A stretch of 64,000 bases of DNA from Chitinophagaceae bacterium (GCA_020847395.1 JADLCD010000063.1:1-64000), one strand, 5' to 3'; shown: positions 50,408-61,149, counted from the stretch's first letter. The notes: generated by a model not told the origin, from the sequence alone. Numbers and translations: made by a program.

Positions 50408-50590
50408 CTGGGGGCTGTCAGCTATCAGCCATGAGCTTTGAGCTATCGGCTTTGAATGAGCTCACAAAACCTATAAGGTTTGCCTGGCCGCAATGCAGCG
50501 CTGCAAACCTTATAGGTTTATACACAGTTATTAGCCATGGGCTTTGAGCTTTGAGACACTGATAGCTCATAGCCCAAAGCCCAAAGCTTC
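50403..50590. repeat. Nested inverted repeat, copy 2
   Basis: About 190 bp between convergent acyltransferase and gcvP genes. Perfect inner arms AAACCTATAAGGTTTGC (50467-50483) and complement (50503-50519), with GCAGCGCTGCA between, as in copy 1 at 42264-42409. Outer parts are made of GAGCTTTGAGCTATC and GATAGCTCATAGCCCAAAGC words that pair imperfectly. It starts inside or at the stop codon of one gene and ends next to that of the other. Confidence 0.85.
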
Positions 50591-50593
50591 ATG

Positions 50594-53479
50594 CTACTTC
50601 TCCACTTCCATATAACTTTCTGTTGGCTCACAGGTACAAACCAGGTTTCTGTCTCCGTAAGTATTATTTATACGCGAAACGCTTGGCCAGAATTTATTTT
50701 GTGCAACATATGCCAGCGGAAAAGCAGCTTCCTGCCTTGTATATGCGTTTGTCCATTCATCAGCACAAATTACCTGCATGGTATGCGGCGCATTATGCAA
50801 GGGATTATCTGTTTTATCATGCCTGCCGGCTTCTATCGATTTGATTTCTTCATAAATACTTATCATGGCTTCACAAAACCGATCAAGCTCAGCTTTATCT
50901 TCACTTTCTGTAGGCTCAATCATAATAGTGCCGGGAACAGGAAAGCCCATAGTAGGCGCATGAAAGCCATAATCCATTAAACGCTTTGCAACATCTTCCG
51001 CTTCAACTCCTGTTGCATTTTTAAAAGGACGCAGGTCTAATATAAACTCATGCGCACAGGTGCCATTGGCACCGAGATATAAAATGTCGTAATACTTTTC
51101 AAGCCTTGCCCGCATATAGTTGGCATTAAGAATAGCATACTCAGTAGCCGCTTTAACACCATCAGCGCCCAGCAATCTTATATAACCATAGCTAATCAAT
51201 AAAATAGATGCCGAACCATAAGGCGCAGCACTCACTGCATGGTGATGTGTTTTTTCAGCATCATTAATTACATGCGATGGCAGGTATGCCGCAAGATGTT
51301 CTTTCACGCAAATGGGCCCCATACCCGGACCGCCGCCGCCATGGGGTATAGCAAAAGTTTTGTGGAGGTTAAGATGACAAACATCTGCACCTATACTTCC
51401 CGGTGAGGTTAAACCACATTGTGCATTCATGTTTGCACCATCCATATACACCTGCCCGCCATTATCATGCACAACCTTACATATTTCTTTTATGCTCTCC
51501 TCAAATACGCCATGTGTTGACGGGTAAGTTACCATCAGCGCGGCAAGTGTATCCTTATACTGTGCTGCTTTTGCTTTTAAATCAGCCACATCAATATGAC
51601 CTTCACCATCACTTTTTACCACAACTACTTTAAACCCTGCCAGCACTGCAGAAGCGGGATTAGTGCCGTGCGCGGAAATGGGTATTAACACTACATCACG
51701 GTTATCCCCGCCTTTGGCTTTATGATAATTCTTAATGGTCAACAATCCTGCATATTCTCCCTGCGCGCCGCTGTTGGGCTGCAGGCTGCATGCATCAAAG
51801 CCGGTAATTGCGCAGAGGTAATCGCTTAATTTATCTATGATAAATTTATATCCTTTGGTTTGCGATGCCGGGGCAAATGGGTGAATATTGGCAAACTCCG
51901 GCCAACTAACAGGTATCATTTCAGTTGCGGCATTCAACTTCATGGTACAACTTCCCAACGAAATCATAGAAGTGATAAGCGATAAATCTTTGTTTTCGAG
52001 GAAACGTATATATCGCATCATTTCACTTTCACTATGGTGTGTGTTAAACACCTGCTGAGCAAGGTAAGGCGACTTACGCTCCAACGCATCGGGAATATTA
52101 TCCGCATAATCATCTTCACTAAATGCAACAGCAACACCTGTTTTTCCTGATGCTTCGCCAAATACATAGAGTATATCAAGAATGTCTTTTTGCGAAGTGG
52201 TTTCATCAAGGGAAATACCTGCATACTTATCATCAAAATACCTGAAATTTATTTCCTTTGCTTCAGCAACAGCTTTTAAGGCTGCTACATTATTTACCCG
52301 TATTTTCAGCGTATCAAAAAAGGTATTGTTTTCATTTGTATATCCCATTTCACTCAATGCATCAGATAATGTTTTCGCAAGAATGGTAATGCGGGTTGCA
52401 ATATTTTTTAATCTTTGCGGTCCGTGATATACTGCATACATCGCGGCCATATTTGCCAGCAATGCCTGCGCAGTACAAATATTAGAAGTAGCTTTTTCTC
52501 TTTTAATATGCTGCTCTCTTGTTTGCAACGCCATTCTTAAAGCACGGTTGCCTTTAGCATCTATACTTATACCAATAATACGACCGGGCATTCCCCTTTT
52601 AAATTCTTCTTTTGTAGCAAAGAATGCGGCGTGCGGCCCACCATAGCCAAGCGGCACACCAAAACGCTGTGCAGAACCTATGGCTACATCAGCGCCAAGA
52701 TCGCCGGGAGACGCAAGCAGTGTGAGTGCAAGCAAATCAGTAGCCATTACCACATACCCGTTTGCCGCGTGCACCTCTTCTATAAAGCTCCTGTAATCTT
52801 CAACACTTCCATTATTGTTGGGATACTGAACAATGGCGCCGAAATAAGTTTCATCAATATTTGCATTTTGGTAATCGCCAAACACCAGCTCAACGCCTAT
52901 TGGCAAAGCACGGGTTATAACCACATCAATCGTTTGCGGAAAAATAGCATTATCTACAAAAAACTTAGGCTTTGTTGCCTTATCAGATTTATTTACGTGA
53001 TGAAAGAACATTGACATCGCTTCCGCAGCAGCAGTTGCTTCATCAAGCAATGATGCATTGCTGAAGGGAAGTCCTGTTAAATCGGCAATAAGTGTCTGGA
53101 AGTTCAATAAACTCTCCAGGCGCCCCTGCGATATCTCAGCCTGGTAAGGCGTATACTGGGTATACCAACCCGGGTTTTCAAAAATATTTCTCAAAATTAC
53201 CGATGGCGTTATTGTACCATAATAACCCTGACCTATATACGATTTGAACACTTTGTTTTGCTGTGCTACAGCCTTTAACTCCTGCAGGTATTCATATTCA
53301 TTTTGTGCTTCAGGCAAAGCCAGGCGGTTGTGGAATAATATGGAAGAGGGAACAGTTTGTTTAATTAATTCTTCCATTGACGATATCTGCATCGTCTCCA
53401 GCATCTCTTTTGTTTCAGAAGCATTGGGGCCAATATGACGGGAAAGAAACTCAGTTGCCTGTGACTCAAATACATTCAT
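50594..53479 (-). CDS. gcvP: Glycine dehydrogenase (decarboxylating), P protein
   Basis: 961 aa from the ATG at 53479 ([18 protein letters not shown], the usual start). It is the PLP-dependent P protein of the glycine cleavage system and has both halves fused, as in most Gram-negatives. Family marks include [44 protein letters not shown]-like [24 protein letters not shown] and the cofactor lysine in [26 protein letters not shown] closes the protein. It decarboxylates glycine and passes aminomethyl to lipoylated GcvH. The gcvT and gcvH genes are not beside it. I found no glycine riboswitch upstream. Confidence 0.96.
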   Translation of the reverse strand: MNVFESQATEFLSRHIGPNASETKEMLETMQISSMEELIKQTVPSSILFHNRLALPEAQNEYEYLQELKAVAQQNKVFKSYIGQGYYGTITPSVILRNIFENPGWYTQYTPYQAEISQGRLESLLNFQTLIADLTGLPFSNASLLDEATAAAEAMSMFFHHVNKSDKATKPKFFVDNAIFPQTIDVVITRALPIGVELVFGDYQNANIDETYFGAIVQYPNNNGSVEDYRSFIEEVHAANGYVVMATDLLALTLLASPGDLGADVAIGSAQRFGVPLGYGGPHAAFFATKEEFKRGMPGRIIGISIDAKGNRALRMALQTREQHIKREKATSNICTAQALLANMAAMYAVYHGPQRLKNIATRITILAKTLSDALSEMGYTNENNTFFDTLKIRVNNVAALKAVAEAKEINFRYFDDKYAGISLDETTSQKDILDILYVFGEASGKTGVAVAFSEDDYADNIPDALERKSPYLAQQVFNTHHSESEMMRYIRFLENKDLSLITSMISLGSCTMKLNAATEMIPVSWPEFANIHPFAPASQTKGYKFIIDKLSDYLCAITGFDACSLQPNSGAQGEYAGLLTIKNYHKAKGGDNRDVVLIPISAHGTNPASAVLAGFKVVVVKSDGEGHIDVADLKAKAAQYKDTLAALMVTYPSTHGVFEESIKEICKVVHDNGGQVYMDGANMNAQCGLTSPGSIGADVCHLNLHKTFAIPHGGGGPGMGPICVKEHLAAYLPSHVINDAEKTHHHAVSAAPYGSASILLISYGYIRLLGADGVKAATEYAILNANYMRARLEKYYDILYLGANGTCAHEFILDLRPFKNATGVEAEDVAKRLMDYGFHAPTMGFPVPGTIMIEPTESEDKAELDRFCEAMISIYEEIKSIEAGRHDKTDNPLHNAPHTMQVICADEWTNAYTRQEAAFPLAYVAQNKFWPSVSRINNTYGDRNLVCTCEPTESYMEVEK

Positions 53480-53579
53480 AATGAATACTGTAATTATAGG
53501 GTGTAAAAAAAGATGTGCAAAGTTACGACAATACAAGTGATTAATAAAGGCATGCAGAAGGCAGGAAAAACAATGTGGA

Positions 53580-53712
53580 TAAGCTGTTCTTTTAGTAAGG
53601 TGGAAGGTGAAAGGTGTAGGAAAAAGCATTAGCAATTCAGGTTATGCCAATATGCAACAGGTTTTTAATTTGCAACCAGGAGCCTGCAACCTGGAACCTG
53701 TAACTTATATTT
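53580..53712. repeat. GGTGAAAGGTGTAGG and GCAACCTGGAACCTG simple repeats
   Basis: Upstream of gcvP there are GGTGGAAGGTGAAAGGTGTAG words like those at 32604-32762. They are followed by CAACAGG, GCAACCAGGAGCCTGCAACC and TGGAACCTGTAAC words just past the stop of the hydroxylase gene. Confidence 0.55.
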
Positions 53713-53717
53713 AATAC

Positions 53718-54653
53718 TTACCGCTTACTCCTCACCACTTCTCTTACATATTCATCCTCATATACGCCTTCTTCTTCCTTGCGCATTTCTTCGCTGGTAA
53801 GGCGGCTGCCATCGTGGCTCCAGCCGGGCGGGCCGAATATATAACCCATTTTTTCACGCCAGCCAATATCTGTTCTTCTTAAATCATTCAGTATGCTTTT
53901 CCATTCATGAAAAATAATATTACCCCAGCTTTCTTTTTCCAAAGGTTTGGTTAAGCCGTATTTTATTGGCTGGTATGCTCCTTCAGGAAGTTCGGGCTGA
54001 AATGTACCAAACAGTTTATCCCAGATGATGAGGAACATGCCCATGTTTTTATCAAGATATTTAGGATTAGAAGCATGATGCACCCTGTGGTGCGAAGGCG
54101 TTACAAGAATATATTCCAGCCATCCCATTTTCTTCACCAGTTTGGTATGTACAAAAATGCCCCATATCTGCGTTGCTGAATACATAAACACAATATCAAG
54201 CGCTTTAAAACCCATCAGCGCAAGCGGAATAAAATAGACGAACCGGTATAGCGGCTGAAAAACAGAAGAACGGAAACCAACCGAAAAATTAATATGCTCA
54301 GATGAATGATGCGTTACATGCACTGCCCAGAATAATCTTATTTCATGATCAAAGCGGTGAAGCCAGTAATACAAAAAATCTTCAAATAATAACAACATCA
54401 CCCAATACACAATCACATTATGAAACGCAATAACATGATGACGATAGAAATAATCAAGTATTAAAATATACACGCCGCGAAACATAAGATCTATCGCGCC
54501 GTTCAGAATCATAAGGTATATATTGGTTACCGTATCCTTCCAGGTATATAATTTTTGATGCCTGTAGTTGCTCAGTAATACTTCAATACCGATAATCAGT
54601 ATATAAACAGGCGTGCTTACGAGTATTAATATCTGTTCTCTTAATGAATCCAT
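53718..54653 (-). CDS. Sterol desaturase/fatty acid hydroxylase-family membrane protein
   Basis: A 311-aa inner membrane di-iron enzyme. Several helices (about residues 8-25, 35-60, 75-95, 140-165) carry the histidine clusters HRFDH (first), HVTHHSSEH (second) and HRVHH (third), the 8-His set that binds two irons. A basic polar tail follows. It may hydroxylate or desaturate a lipid such as a fatty acyl chain, ether lipid or carotenoid; many Bacteroidota use relatives to hydroxylate sphingolipid or ornithine lipid chains. The substrate cannot be told. Confidence 0.87.
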   Translation of the reverse strand: MDSLREQILILVSTPVYILIIGIEVLLSNYRHQKLYTWKDTVTNIYLMILNGAIDLMFRGVYILILDYFYRHHVIAFHNVIVYWVMLLLFEDFLYYWLHRFDHEIRLFWAVHVTHHSSEHINFSVGFRSSVFQPLYRFVYFIPLALMGFKALDIVFMYSATQIWGIFVHTKLVKKMGWLEYILVTPSHHRVHHASNPKYLDKNMGMFLIIWDKLFGTFQPELPEGAYQPIKYGLTKPLEKESWGNIIFHEWKSILNDLRRTDIGWREKMGYIFGPPGWSHDGSRLTSEEMRKEEEGVYEDEYVREVVRSKR

Positions 54654-54735
54654 ATGCTGTTGCGCCGCAAAGATAACTGATGTGCATTAATAGTTATGTA
54701 ACTTGCAGCCTGGTTTTCTACCAATTAATTAAATT

Positions 54736-55254
54736 ATGAGCAACGATAAAAAAGATATATCGCCATTCAGGTCTGGTGAATGGAAAGACAAGGAGTGGCA
54801 AAAAAAAGCTGCTGCCCGGCAAAAAGCCTATGCTCATTTTTTACACAAACCTGACAGAAATAAAATCTTAAAACGCCTTCCCGATTTACATGAAGAAGTA
54901 TTTGAACATGTTGATTGCCTGAAATGCGCGGCATGCTGCAAAAATTATTCTCCCCGTTTTAAAACGCCTGACATAAAACGTATAAGCAGGCACCTTAAAA
55001 TGAAAGAAAGTACTTTTATTGATATTTATCTGCGCCTTGATGAAGATGGAGATTATGTTACAAAACAAAGCCCCTGCCCTTTTTTAGGCACTGATAATTA
55101 TTGCAGCATTTATGAACACCGCCCTTCTGATTGCGAACGTTTTCCTTACACTAATGAAGATGTATTGATAAACCGCCCGAAAATCACGTTGAAAAATTCC
55201 ACATTTTGTCCCGCAGTTTTTTATGTAATGGAGCGGCTTTTAGCAGTGAAATGA
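54736..55254 (+). CDS. YkgJ-family cysteine cluster protein
   Basis: 172 aa, cytoplasmic. Two cysteine groups, CLKCAACCKNYSPRF (about residues 59-67) and CPFLGTDNYCSIYEHRPSDCERFPY (about 114-137), fit the YkgJ/Fe-S oxidoreductase zinc-or-iron cluster pattern. A basic N-terminal helix precedes them (KEWQKKAAARQKAYAHFLH). The family is thought to bind a metal cluster; function is unknown. Single gene between the hydroxylase and the antiporter. Confidence 0.87.
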   Translation: MSNDKKDISPFRSGEWKDKEWQKKAAARQKAYAHFLHKPDRNKILKRLPDLHEEVFEHVDCLKCAACCKNYSPRFKTPDIKRISRHLKMKESTFIDIYLRLDEDGDYVTKQSPCPFLGTDNYCSIYEHRPSDCERFPYTNEDVLINRPKITLKNSTFCPAVFYVMERLLAVK

Positions 55255-55412
55255 TTAAATTTGCGACTACGCCTTGCTTAATGCTTTAACGATAAAGCTT
55301 TGTGCCCTGGTAAGGTATTCGCATTAAAATTTTCCAAAGGATTTCATATTAAACGTTGTTAACCGGTTAAGGCTACCGTTATTCTTAATTAATAAAAGTT
55401 GAATATTAATCA

Positions 55413-57656
55413 ATGGGGCATCTACCAAAATTAATAGCAGATTTAGCGCTCATTTTAGCGGCAGGCGCCATTGTAACGCTGCTATTCCGTAGAATAAAGC
55501 AACCATTGGTACTTGGCTATATTATTGCAGGCTTCCTGGTTGGGCCTCATGTATCTATTGTTCCCACTATTATTGATAATGAAAATGTAAAAACGCTTGC
55601 TGAAATTGGTGTTATCTTTTTATTATTCAGTCTTGGACTTGAATTTAGTTTTAAAAAACTGCTACGTGTAGGTGGTGCGGCTTCTATAACAGCCATTGTT
55701 GAAATTGTAGCTATTCTTGTTTTAGGTTATTTTGTTGGCAGGTGGATGAACTGGTCTGTAATGGATAGTATGTTTCTCGGAGGTTTACTGGCAAGTTCAT
55801 CAACCACTATTATAATACGTGCATTTGATGAACTGGGTGTAAAAAGAAAACAGTTTGCGGGTATTGTATTTGGTGTATTGATAGTGGAAGATATTGTAGT
55901 GATATTGCTGATGGTGTTATTATCAACCATGGCCGTTACCAAACAATTTGACGGAACAGAAATGATTTCCTCTATTTTAAGATTACTTTTTTTCCTGGCG
56001 GTTTGGTTTATGGCGGGTATATTTTTACTGCCAAGCTTTTTACGAAGAACAAAAAAATTGCTGGATGAAGAAACGCTGCTGATTCTCGCCATAGGTTTAT
56101 GCCTGGGTATGGTAGTGCTTGCCACGCAAATTGGTTTTTCTGCCGAATTAGGCGCTTTTGTTATGGGTTCTATTTTAGCCGAAACCACATCAGCAGAAAA
56201 AATTGAACATCTTTTCAAACCTGTAAAAGATTTATTTGGTTCTATATTTTTTGTATCTGTAGGTATGATGATTGACCCTGCCGCGATGATAGAACACCGC
56301 TGGGCAATATTATGGGTAACATTGCTTACCATTTTTGGTAAGATGATAAGTACAACTATCGGCGCGCTGTTATCCGGCCAGCCGTTAAAGCAATCTATAC
56401 AGGTAGGCATGAGTATGGCGCAAATAGGTGAGTTCGCTTTCATTGTTGCCACGCTTGGTATAACCCTGGGCGTTACCAGCAATTTTTTGTTTCCGGTAGC
56501 TGTTGGCGTATCAGCCATTACTACATTCACCACACCATATTTTATTAAATTTTCAGAACCATTTTACAATTTCATCAGCCGTTTGTTGCCACCGCGGTTA
56601 TTAAACACATTAAACCGCTACTCCACCGGCGCACAAAACATACAGGCTGAAAGTGAGTGGAGAATTGTATTGAGATCGTATGCATTAATTATTGGCGCCA
56701 ATGCAATAATAATAGTGGCATTGATGCTGCTATCATTTACATTTTTATTACCTTTTTTAAATGAGCGCTTAGATAACCTGGGCTTAAGTAAACTGCTCGT
56801 ACTCATCATAACATTTGCGGCGGCAGCCCCTTTTATATGGGCACTGATGGCACGCAAACCACATAATTCTGCGTATACAACATTATGGCTTGATAAGAAA
56901 TATAATCACGGGCCTTTGTTGGTATTGGAAGTTTGCCGTGTGTTAGTGGCGGTATTTCTTGTAGGTTTTATGGTTGACAGGCTTTATTCCAGCTTTATCG
57001 CTTTTGTAGTAGTTGTACCCGTTTCAATTATTGTGTTGTTTGTTTTTTCTAAAAGAATACAAAGCTTTTACAACCGGCTTCACAGTCGTTTTATTGATAA
57101 TCTTAATGAAAGAGAAAACGAAGCCGCCACCGTTAATGGCGACCCCAATTCCTCATTCTCGCCGTGGGATGCTCACCTTGCTGATTTTACTGTAAACCAG
57201 AATGCGCCATTTATAGGATTAACATTGCAGCAGCTGGAATGGCGTGAAAAATACGGTATCAATATTGCTTTTATTAAGCGCGGAGAAAAAATCATTTACG
57301 CGCCAAGTGCGCAGGAAAGATTATACCCGCTGGATGATATTGGTGTGATAGGCACAGATGAACAACTGCAAACCTTTAAACCGCTTATAGATGCCGCTGA
57401 AGAACCGATGGAAAATCAAACCGATGATACCGACAATATTGCGCTGCAAAAAATTGTGGTTGATGAGCACACCTTATTAAAAGGCATGACCATCAGGCAA
57501 TCCGGCATACGGGAAAAAACAAGCGGGCTTGTGGTTGGTATTGAAAGAGATGGTAAACGCATTTTAAACCCTGACTCACACACCATATTTGAGTGGAATG
57601 ATATTATATGGATTGTTGGTGACAGAAGAAAAATACAGGAGCTGGTGAAGGATTAA
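55413..57656 (+). CDS. CPA2-family K+/H+ (cation:proton) antiporter
   Basis: A 747-aa inner membrane transporter. The first about 400 residues are the Na/H exchanger domain with about 12 helices (LGYIIAGFLVGPHV, IGVIFLLFSLGLEFSFKKL, GLLASSSTTIIIRAFDEL, SAELGAFVMGSILAET). A second membrane part (about 415-540) follows, then soluble TrkA-C-type domains (about 585-660 and 665-747: LEWREKYGINIAFIKRGEKIIYAP and IRQSGIREKTSGLVVGIERDGKRI). There is no nucleotide-binding TrkA-N domain, unlike KefB/KefC, so regulation would be through the TrkA-C lobes, which in some relatives bind cyclic di-AMP. Confidence 0.9.
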   Translation: MGHLPKLIADLALILAAGAIVTLLFRRIKQPLVLGYIIAGFLVGPHVSIVPTIIDNENVKTLAEIGVIFLLFSLGLEFSFKKLLRVGGAASITAIVEIVAILVLGYFVGRWMNWSVMDSMFLGGLLASSSTTIIIRAFDELGVKRKQFAGIVFGVLIVEDIVVILLMVLLSTMAVTKQFDGTEMISSILRLLFFLAVWFMAGIFLLPSFLRRTKKLLDEETLLILAIGLCLGMVVLATQIGFSAELGAFVMGSILAETTSAEKIEHLFKPVKDLFGSIFFVSVGMMIDPAAMIEHRWAILWVTLLTIFGKMISTTIGALLSGQPLKQSIQVGMSMAQIGEFAFIVATLGITLGVTSNFLFPVAVGVSAITTFTTPYFIKFSEPFYNFISRLLPPRLLNTLNRYSTGAQNIQAESEWRIVLRSYALIIGANAIIIVALMLLSFTFLLPFLNERLDNLGLSKLLVLIITFAAAAPFIWALMARKPHNSAYTTLWLDKKYNHGPLLVLEVCRVLVAVFLVGFMVDRLYSSFIAFVVVVPVSIIVLFVFSKRIQSFYNRLHSRFIDNLNERENEAATVNGDPNSSFSPWDAHLADFTVNQNAPFIGLTLQQLEWREKYGINIAFIKRGEKIIYAPSAQERLYPLDDIGVIGTDEQLQTFKPLIDAAEEPMENQTDDTDNIALQKIVVDEHTLLKGMTIRQSGIREKTSGLVVGIERDGKRILNPDSHTIFEWNDIIWIVGDRRKIQELVKD

Positions 57657-57714
57657 AACAGTTGCTTTCCAGGAATATCCGGCAATACATTTATTTCACT
57701 ACAAACTATAACAC

Positions 57715-58743
57715 CTATATTATATTTACTTCCCTTTCCAGCAACACTCCATATTTTTTTTCTACACTCTGCAAAATCGCTTCACTCAAATCATATATTT
57801 CTTTTCCGGTAGCATTACCATAATTTACTAATACAAGCGCCTGCTTTGCATGGCAACCTGCATCTCCTACCCTATAGCCTTTCCAGCTTTTATCTGCATC
57901 AGGCCCGGAATGTTCAATAAGCCATCCTGCCGCTAATTTCATACTGCCATCTTCATTTTCATAAGCAACAATAGATGGGAATTTTTCCTTTAAAACCGTA
58001 TAGCTAAGTTTATCGATAGAAGGGTTTTTAAAAAAGCTGCCCGCATTTCCTATTAAAGCCGGGTCTGGCAATTTTGATGAACGAATATTAATAACTGCCT
58101 GCGATATTGCCTGTATGCTCAACGTTTTAACGCCCATTCTTTCAAGCTCCTGCTGTATGGCGCCGTATGCTGTATTAAACACTGGTTGCTTGCGCAATTT
58201 GTAAGTAACATCAGTAATCACAAATTTACGTTTGGATTTTTTTTTAAATACACTTTCCCGGTAACCAAAGGAGCAGTCAGGCGCTGTAAACGTTTTTATA
58301 ATTTTATCCTGAAGATGAACAGCGGTAAGTTCATGAAATACATCTTTTATCTCCACACCGTATGCGCCTATATTCTGCATGGGCGAAGCGCCCACGTTTC
58401 CTGGTATTAAAGAAAGATTTTCCAATCCGGCCCAATTTCGTGCAATACAATATTGTACAAACCGATGCCAGTTTTCTCCCGCTCCTGCCTTTACATAAAT
58501 AAAATTTTCATCTTCACCGATCTTTTCAATGCCCTTAATCTCATTTTTTAAAACAAGTCCTTCAATATTTTTTGTAAGCAGTATATTACTGCCGCCGCCT
58601 AATATTAGTGAAGGATGATATTTTTTATTTTCTATAATATTTAAAAGTCCATCCAAAGAGGAAAAACCCGAAAAGAATTGTGCATAAGCTTCTATACCGA
58701 ATGTATTATATTGCCGAAGCGAAATATTTTCCTGAATTTGCAT
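57715..58743 (-). CDS. murB: UDP-N-acetylenolpyruvoylglucosamine reductase
   Basis: A 342-aa FAD enzyme of peptidoglycan synthesis that reduces the enolpyruvyl group of UDP-GlcNAc with NADPH. FAD-binding marks are LILGGGSNILLTKNIEGLVL and GNVGASPMQNIGAYGVEIKDVF. The catalytic serine is in GNAGSFFKNP and the C-terminal glutamate in KKYGVLLEREVNII. It is a type I MurB (E. coli-like, with the extra YGAIQQELERMG-type insert). Divergent from the next gene by 32 bases. Confidence 0.96.
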   Translation of the reverse strand: MQIQENISLRQYNTFGIEAYAQFFSGFSSLDGLLNIIENKKYHPSLILGGGSNILLTKNIEGLVLKNEIKGIEKIGEDENFIYVKAGAGENWHRFVQYCIARNWAGLENLSLIPGNVGASPMQNIGAYGVEIKDVFHELTAVHLQDKIIKTFTAPDCSFGYRESVFKKKSKRKFVITDVTYKLRKQPVFNTAYGAIQQELERMGVKTLSIQAISQAVINIRSSKLPDPALIGNAGSFFKNPSIDKLSYTVLKEKFPSIVAYENEDGSMKLAAGWLIEHSGPDADKSWKGYRVGDAGCHAKQALVLVNYGNATGKEIYDLSEAILQSVEKKYGVLLEREVNII

Positions 58744-58775
58744 GATTATCTCTTGTGTGCAAAATAATAAAAATC

Positions 58776-59453
58776 ATGCAAGCAAAAACAGCCGTATTAC
58801 TGGGCGCTACAGGTTTAACAGGCAATCATCTGCTGCAATTGCTTTTAGCAGATGATCGTTATGAAAAAGTTCGGGCTATTGTTCGTAAGCCTTTACAGCA
58901 ATCGCATTCAAAACTGGAAGTAAAAGTGATTGATTTCAAAAACGAGCAGGCTTTCAAAGAGGCAATAGGATCAGGAGATATTATATTCTGTTGTATTGGC
59001 ACTACAATGAAGAATGTAAAGGGCGATAAAACCTTGTACCGGCAGATAGACTATGATATTGCAGTTAATGCTGCAAAATATGGATCTGAAAATGGGTTTA
59101 CGCAATACCTGCTTATTTCTGCCATAGGCTCCAATGCCGGGTCTTCCAATTTTTATGTGCGGTTAAAAGGCGAAGTGGAGCATGCCATACAAACATTTCC
59201 CTACAGGTCAATAGATATTTTCCGTCCATCACTGTTAATGGGCGATAGAAAAGAAAAGCGTATTGCTGAAAAAATTTTCCAGGGTATTATGCCGGTATTT
59301 TCATTGTTAATGATTGGCGGCATGCAGCAATATAAACCCATACATATTACTCTATTGGCAAAAGCAATGTGTAATGCTCCTTTTGTAAACGAAACAGGAG
59401 TGCATATTGAAGTATATAAAGACATTCTCAAATTAGCTAATCAACAGGCATGA
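58776..59453 (+). CDS. NAD(P)-binding oxidoreductase (HTATIP2/YwnB-like)
   Basis: 225 aa from the ATG at 58776. An atypical short-chain dehydrogenase with dinucleotide loop VLLGATGLTGNHLLQLLL, SGDIIFCCIGTTM, the YLLISAIGSNAGSSNFYVRLKGEVEHAIQ active-site region (Tyr-x3-Lys type) and a DIFRPSLLMG closing motif. The substrate is unknown; human and plant relatives act as redox sensors. The stop overlaps the ATG of the next gene (ATGA), so the two are co-translated. Confidence 0.87.
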   Translation: MQAKTAVLLGATGLTGNHLLQLLLADDRYEKVRAIVRKPLQQSHSKLEVKVIDFKNEQAFKEAIGSGDIIFCCIGTTMKNVKGDKTLYRQIDYDIAVNAAKYGSENGFTQYLLISAIGSNAGSSNFYVRLKGEVEHAIQTFPYRSIDIFRPSLLMGDRKEKRIAEKIFQGIMPVFSLLMIGGMQQYKPIHITLLAKAMCNAPFVNETGVHIEVYKDILKLANQQA

Positions 59454-60436
59454 ATAAAATAATACGCTGGGGCATACTGGGATGTGGAAAAATAGCAAGA
59501 AAATTTGCAGCAGACCTGAGGCTTGTAAAAGATGCTACACTGCAAGTGGTAGCATCGCGTGATGAAGCGAATGCCGCGGCTTTTGCAAAAGAATTTAATG
59601 CAGCAAAAAGTTATGGCAGTTATAGTGCTATGCTGGAATCACAGGATGTTGATGTGATATATATTGCAACCCCGCATGGCTTACATTATGAGCATGTAAT
59701 GCTTTGCCTGGAATATGGCAAAGCAGTTTTGTGCGAAAAAGCATTTGCATTAAATGCAACGCAGGCAAAAGCAATGATTGATAAAGCAAGGAAGAAAAAT
59801 GTTTTTTTGATGGAAGCGCTTTGGTCAAAGTTTATTCCTTCGTACAAAAAATTAATATCACTTAAGGAAGAAGGCGCTTTAGGCAATATTAAAAGCGTTT
59901 TAATAAATTTTGGATTTATTCCGCAACCGCCTGTTGCAAAAAGAATTTACGATCCTGCTTTAGGTGGCGGCACATTGCTCGACATAGGTATATACAATGT
60001 GTTTTATGCGCTATCTGTTTTAGGCAAACCAGATAGTATTGAAGCAAGTATAACACCTGCATCAACCGGTGTAGATGAACAATGCGCTATACTGTTTAAA
60101 TACAATAATGGCGCACTTGCACAGCTTTTTTCTTCTTATGCTTCACATCTTGCTACAGAAGCTGATTTTAGTGGCGATAAAGGAAGAGTAAGGCTAACAC
60201 ACCGCTTTTACACGCCTGATGCGGCTTTGGAATTTTATCCTGACCGGGCAGACAGCAAACAAATCATTCCTCTTGATAAAACAATAGGATTCGGATACCA
60301 TTACGAAGCCACCCATGGTGGCGAATGCTTACGGCAAGGGCTAACCGAAAGTGTGGTAATGACGCATGCGGATACAACGTTATTAATGCAAACGCTGGAT
60401 GAGATAAGAAGCAAAAGTTTGGGGTTCGGGATTTAA
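59450..60436 (+). CDS. Gfo/Idh/MocA-family oxidoreductase
   Basis: 328 aa. The N-terminal Rossmann domain has RWGILGCGKIARKFAADL and the following VDVIYIATPHGLHYEHV. The catalytic loop has AVLCEKAFALNATQA with the lysine of the EKP-like motif (here EKA). The C-terminal sheet domain holds GGGTLLDIGIYNVF with the usual aspartate-tyrosine pair. Members act on sugars, inositols or trans-dihydrodiols; the closest group looks like the dihydrodiol/1,5-anhydro-fructose reductase type. The loss of proline in the EKP motif is a small oddity. Coupled to the preceding oxidoreductase. Confidence 0.88.
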   Translation: MNKIIRWGILGCGKIARKFAADLRLVKDATLQVVASRDEANAAAFAKEFNAAKSYGSYSAMLESQDVDVIYIATPHGLHYEHVMLCLEYGKAVLCEKAFALNATQAKAMIDKARKKNVFLMEALWSKFIPSYKKLISLKEEGALGNIKSVLINFGFIPQPPVAKRIYDPALGGGTLLDIGIYNVFYALSVLGKPDSIEASITPASTGVDEQCAILFKYNNGALAQLFSSYASHLATEADFSGDKGRVRLTHRFYTPDAALEFYPDRADSKQIIPLDKTIGFGYHYEATHGGECLRQGLTESVVMTHADTTLLMQTLDEIRSKSLGFGI

Positions 60437-60501
60437 AGTTTGAAGTTTGCAACAACAAACAGTAAACAACAAACCACAAACTACAGGCAAAAATTGATTT
60501 C

Positions 60502-61149
60502 TTATTTCCTGGCTTCAATATCCAGGCTGATATTAACCTCAGGGTGAATGAATTTATCTCCTAACGATTGATCATTGCCATATCTTAAACCCCAGTTGGT
60601 TCTGTCGATATTAAAGCTTGCTAATGCTTTTACGTTGTTATCAGTAACAATAATTTTTGCGGGAAAAGTCACATTTTTAGTGCTGTCTTTTAAGGTTAAA
60701 TTACCACTGATTTTATGTGTATTTGTAGAATCATTCTGCAATGCTTCTACGCTGGTAATTTCAAATTTTGCCGTAGGAAATTTTGCCGCATCAAAAAAAT
60801 CAGGGCTTTTTAAATGACCTATCAGTTTACCATTGCTTTCTGCATCAGTAAGGTCAAGATTTTTTATTGAGTTGATGTCAATAACAAAATTTCCCCCTTT
60901 AACAACTCCGGCTTCAACAGATAAACTACCGCCTGACAATTTAAAATCGCCATTATGTTTACCTACAGGCTTGGTTCCAAGCCAGCCAACAGAGCTGGTA
61001 GTAGTATCAATAGTATACGCAGTTGCACCTGCAACTGATGCAGCTTCCTGTTTTTCAGTGGTTTCAGCTTTAGCAGCTTCCGGCGCCTGCTGGCATGATG
61101 TAGCCAGAACAACGGCTAAAACTGCAATAGATAAGAAAGATTTTTTCAT
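60502..61149 (-). CDS. YceI-family lipoprotein
   Basis: 215 aa. The start is a lipoprotein signal (FLSIAVLAVVLATSC, Cys at about residue 19), followed by an Ala/Glu-rich linker. The YceI beta-barrel starts AYTIDTTTSSVGWLGTKPVGKHNGDFKL and ends HPEVNISLDIEARK. This lipocalin-like barrel binds an isoprenoid or other lipid in the periplasm. Within it GHLKSPDFFDAAKFPTAKFEITSVE is the family signature. Single-gene unit. Confidence 0.92.
   Translation of the reverse strand: MKKSFLSIAVLAVVLATSCQQAPEAAKAETTEKQEAASVAGATAYTIDTTTSSVGWLGTKPVGKHNGDFKLSGGSLSVEAGVVKGGNFVIDINSIKNLDLTDAESNGKLIGHLKSPDFFDAAKFPTAKFEITSVEALQNDSTNTHKISGNLTLKDSTKNVTFPAKIIVTDNNVKALASFNIDRTNWGLRYGNDQSLGDKFIHPEVNISLDIEARK

Noticed and set aside
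53480-53717. Glycine riboswitch upstream of gcvP
   Set aside because: I looked for the paired aptamer cores and saw none; the region is made of simple repeats.
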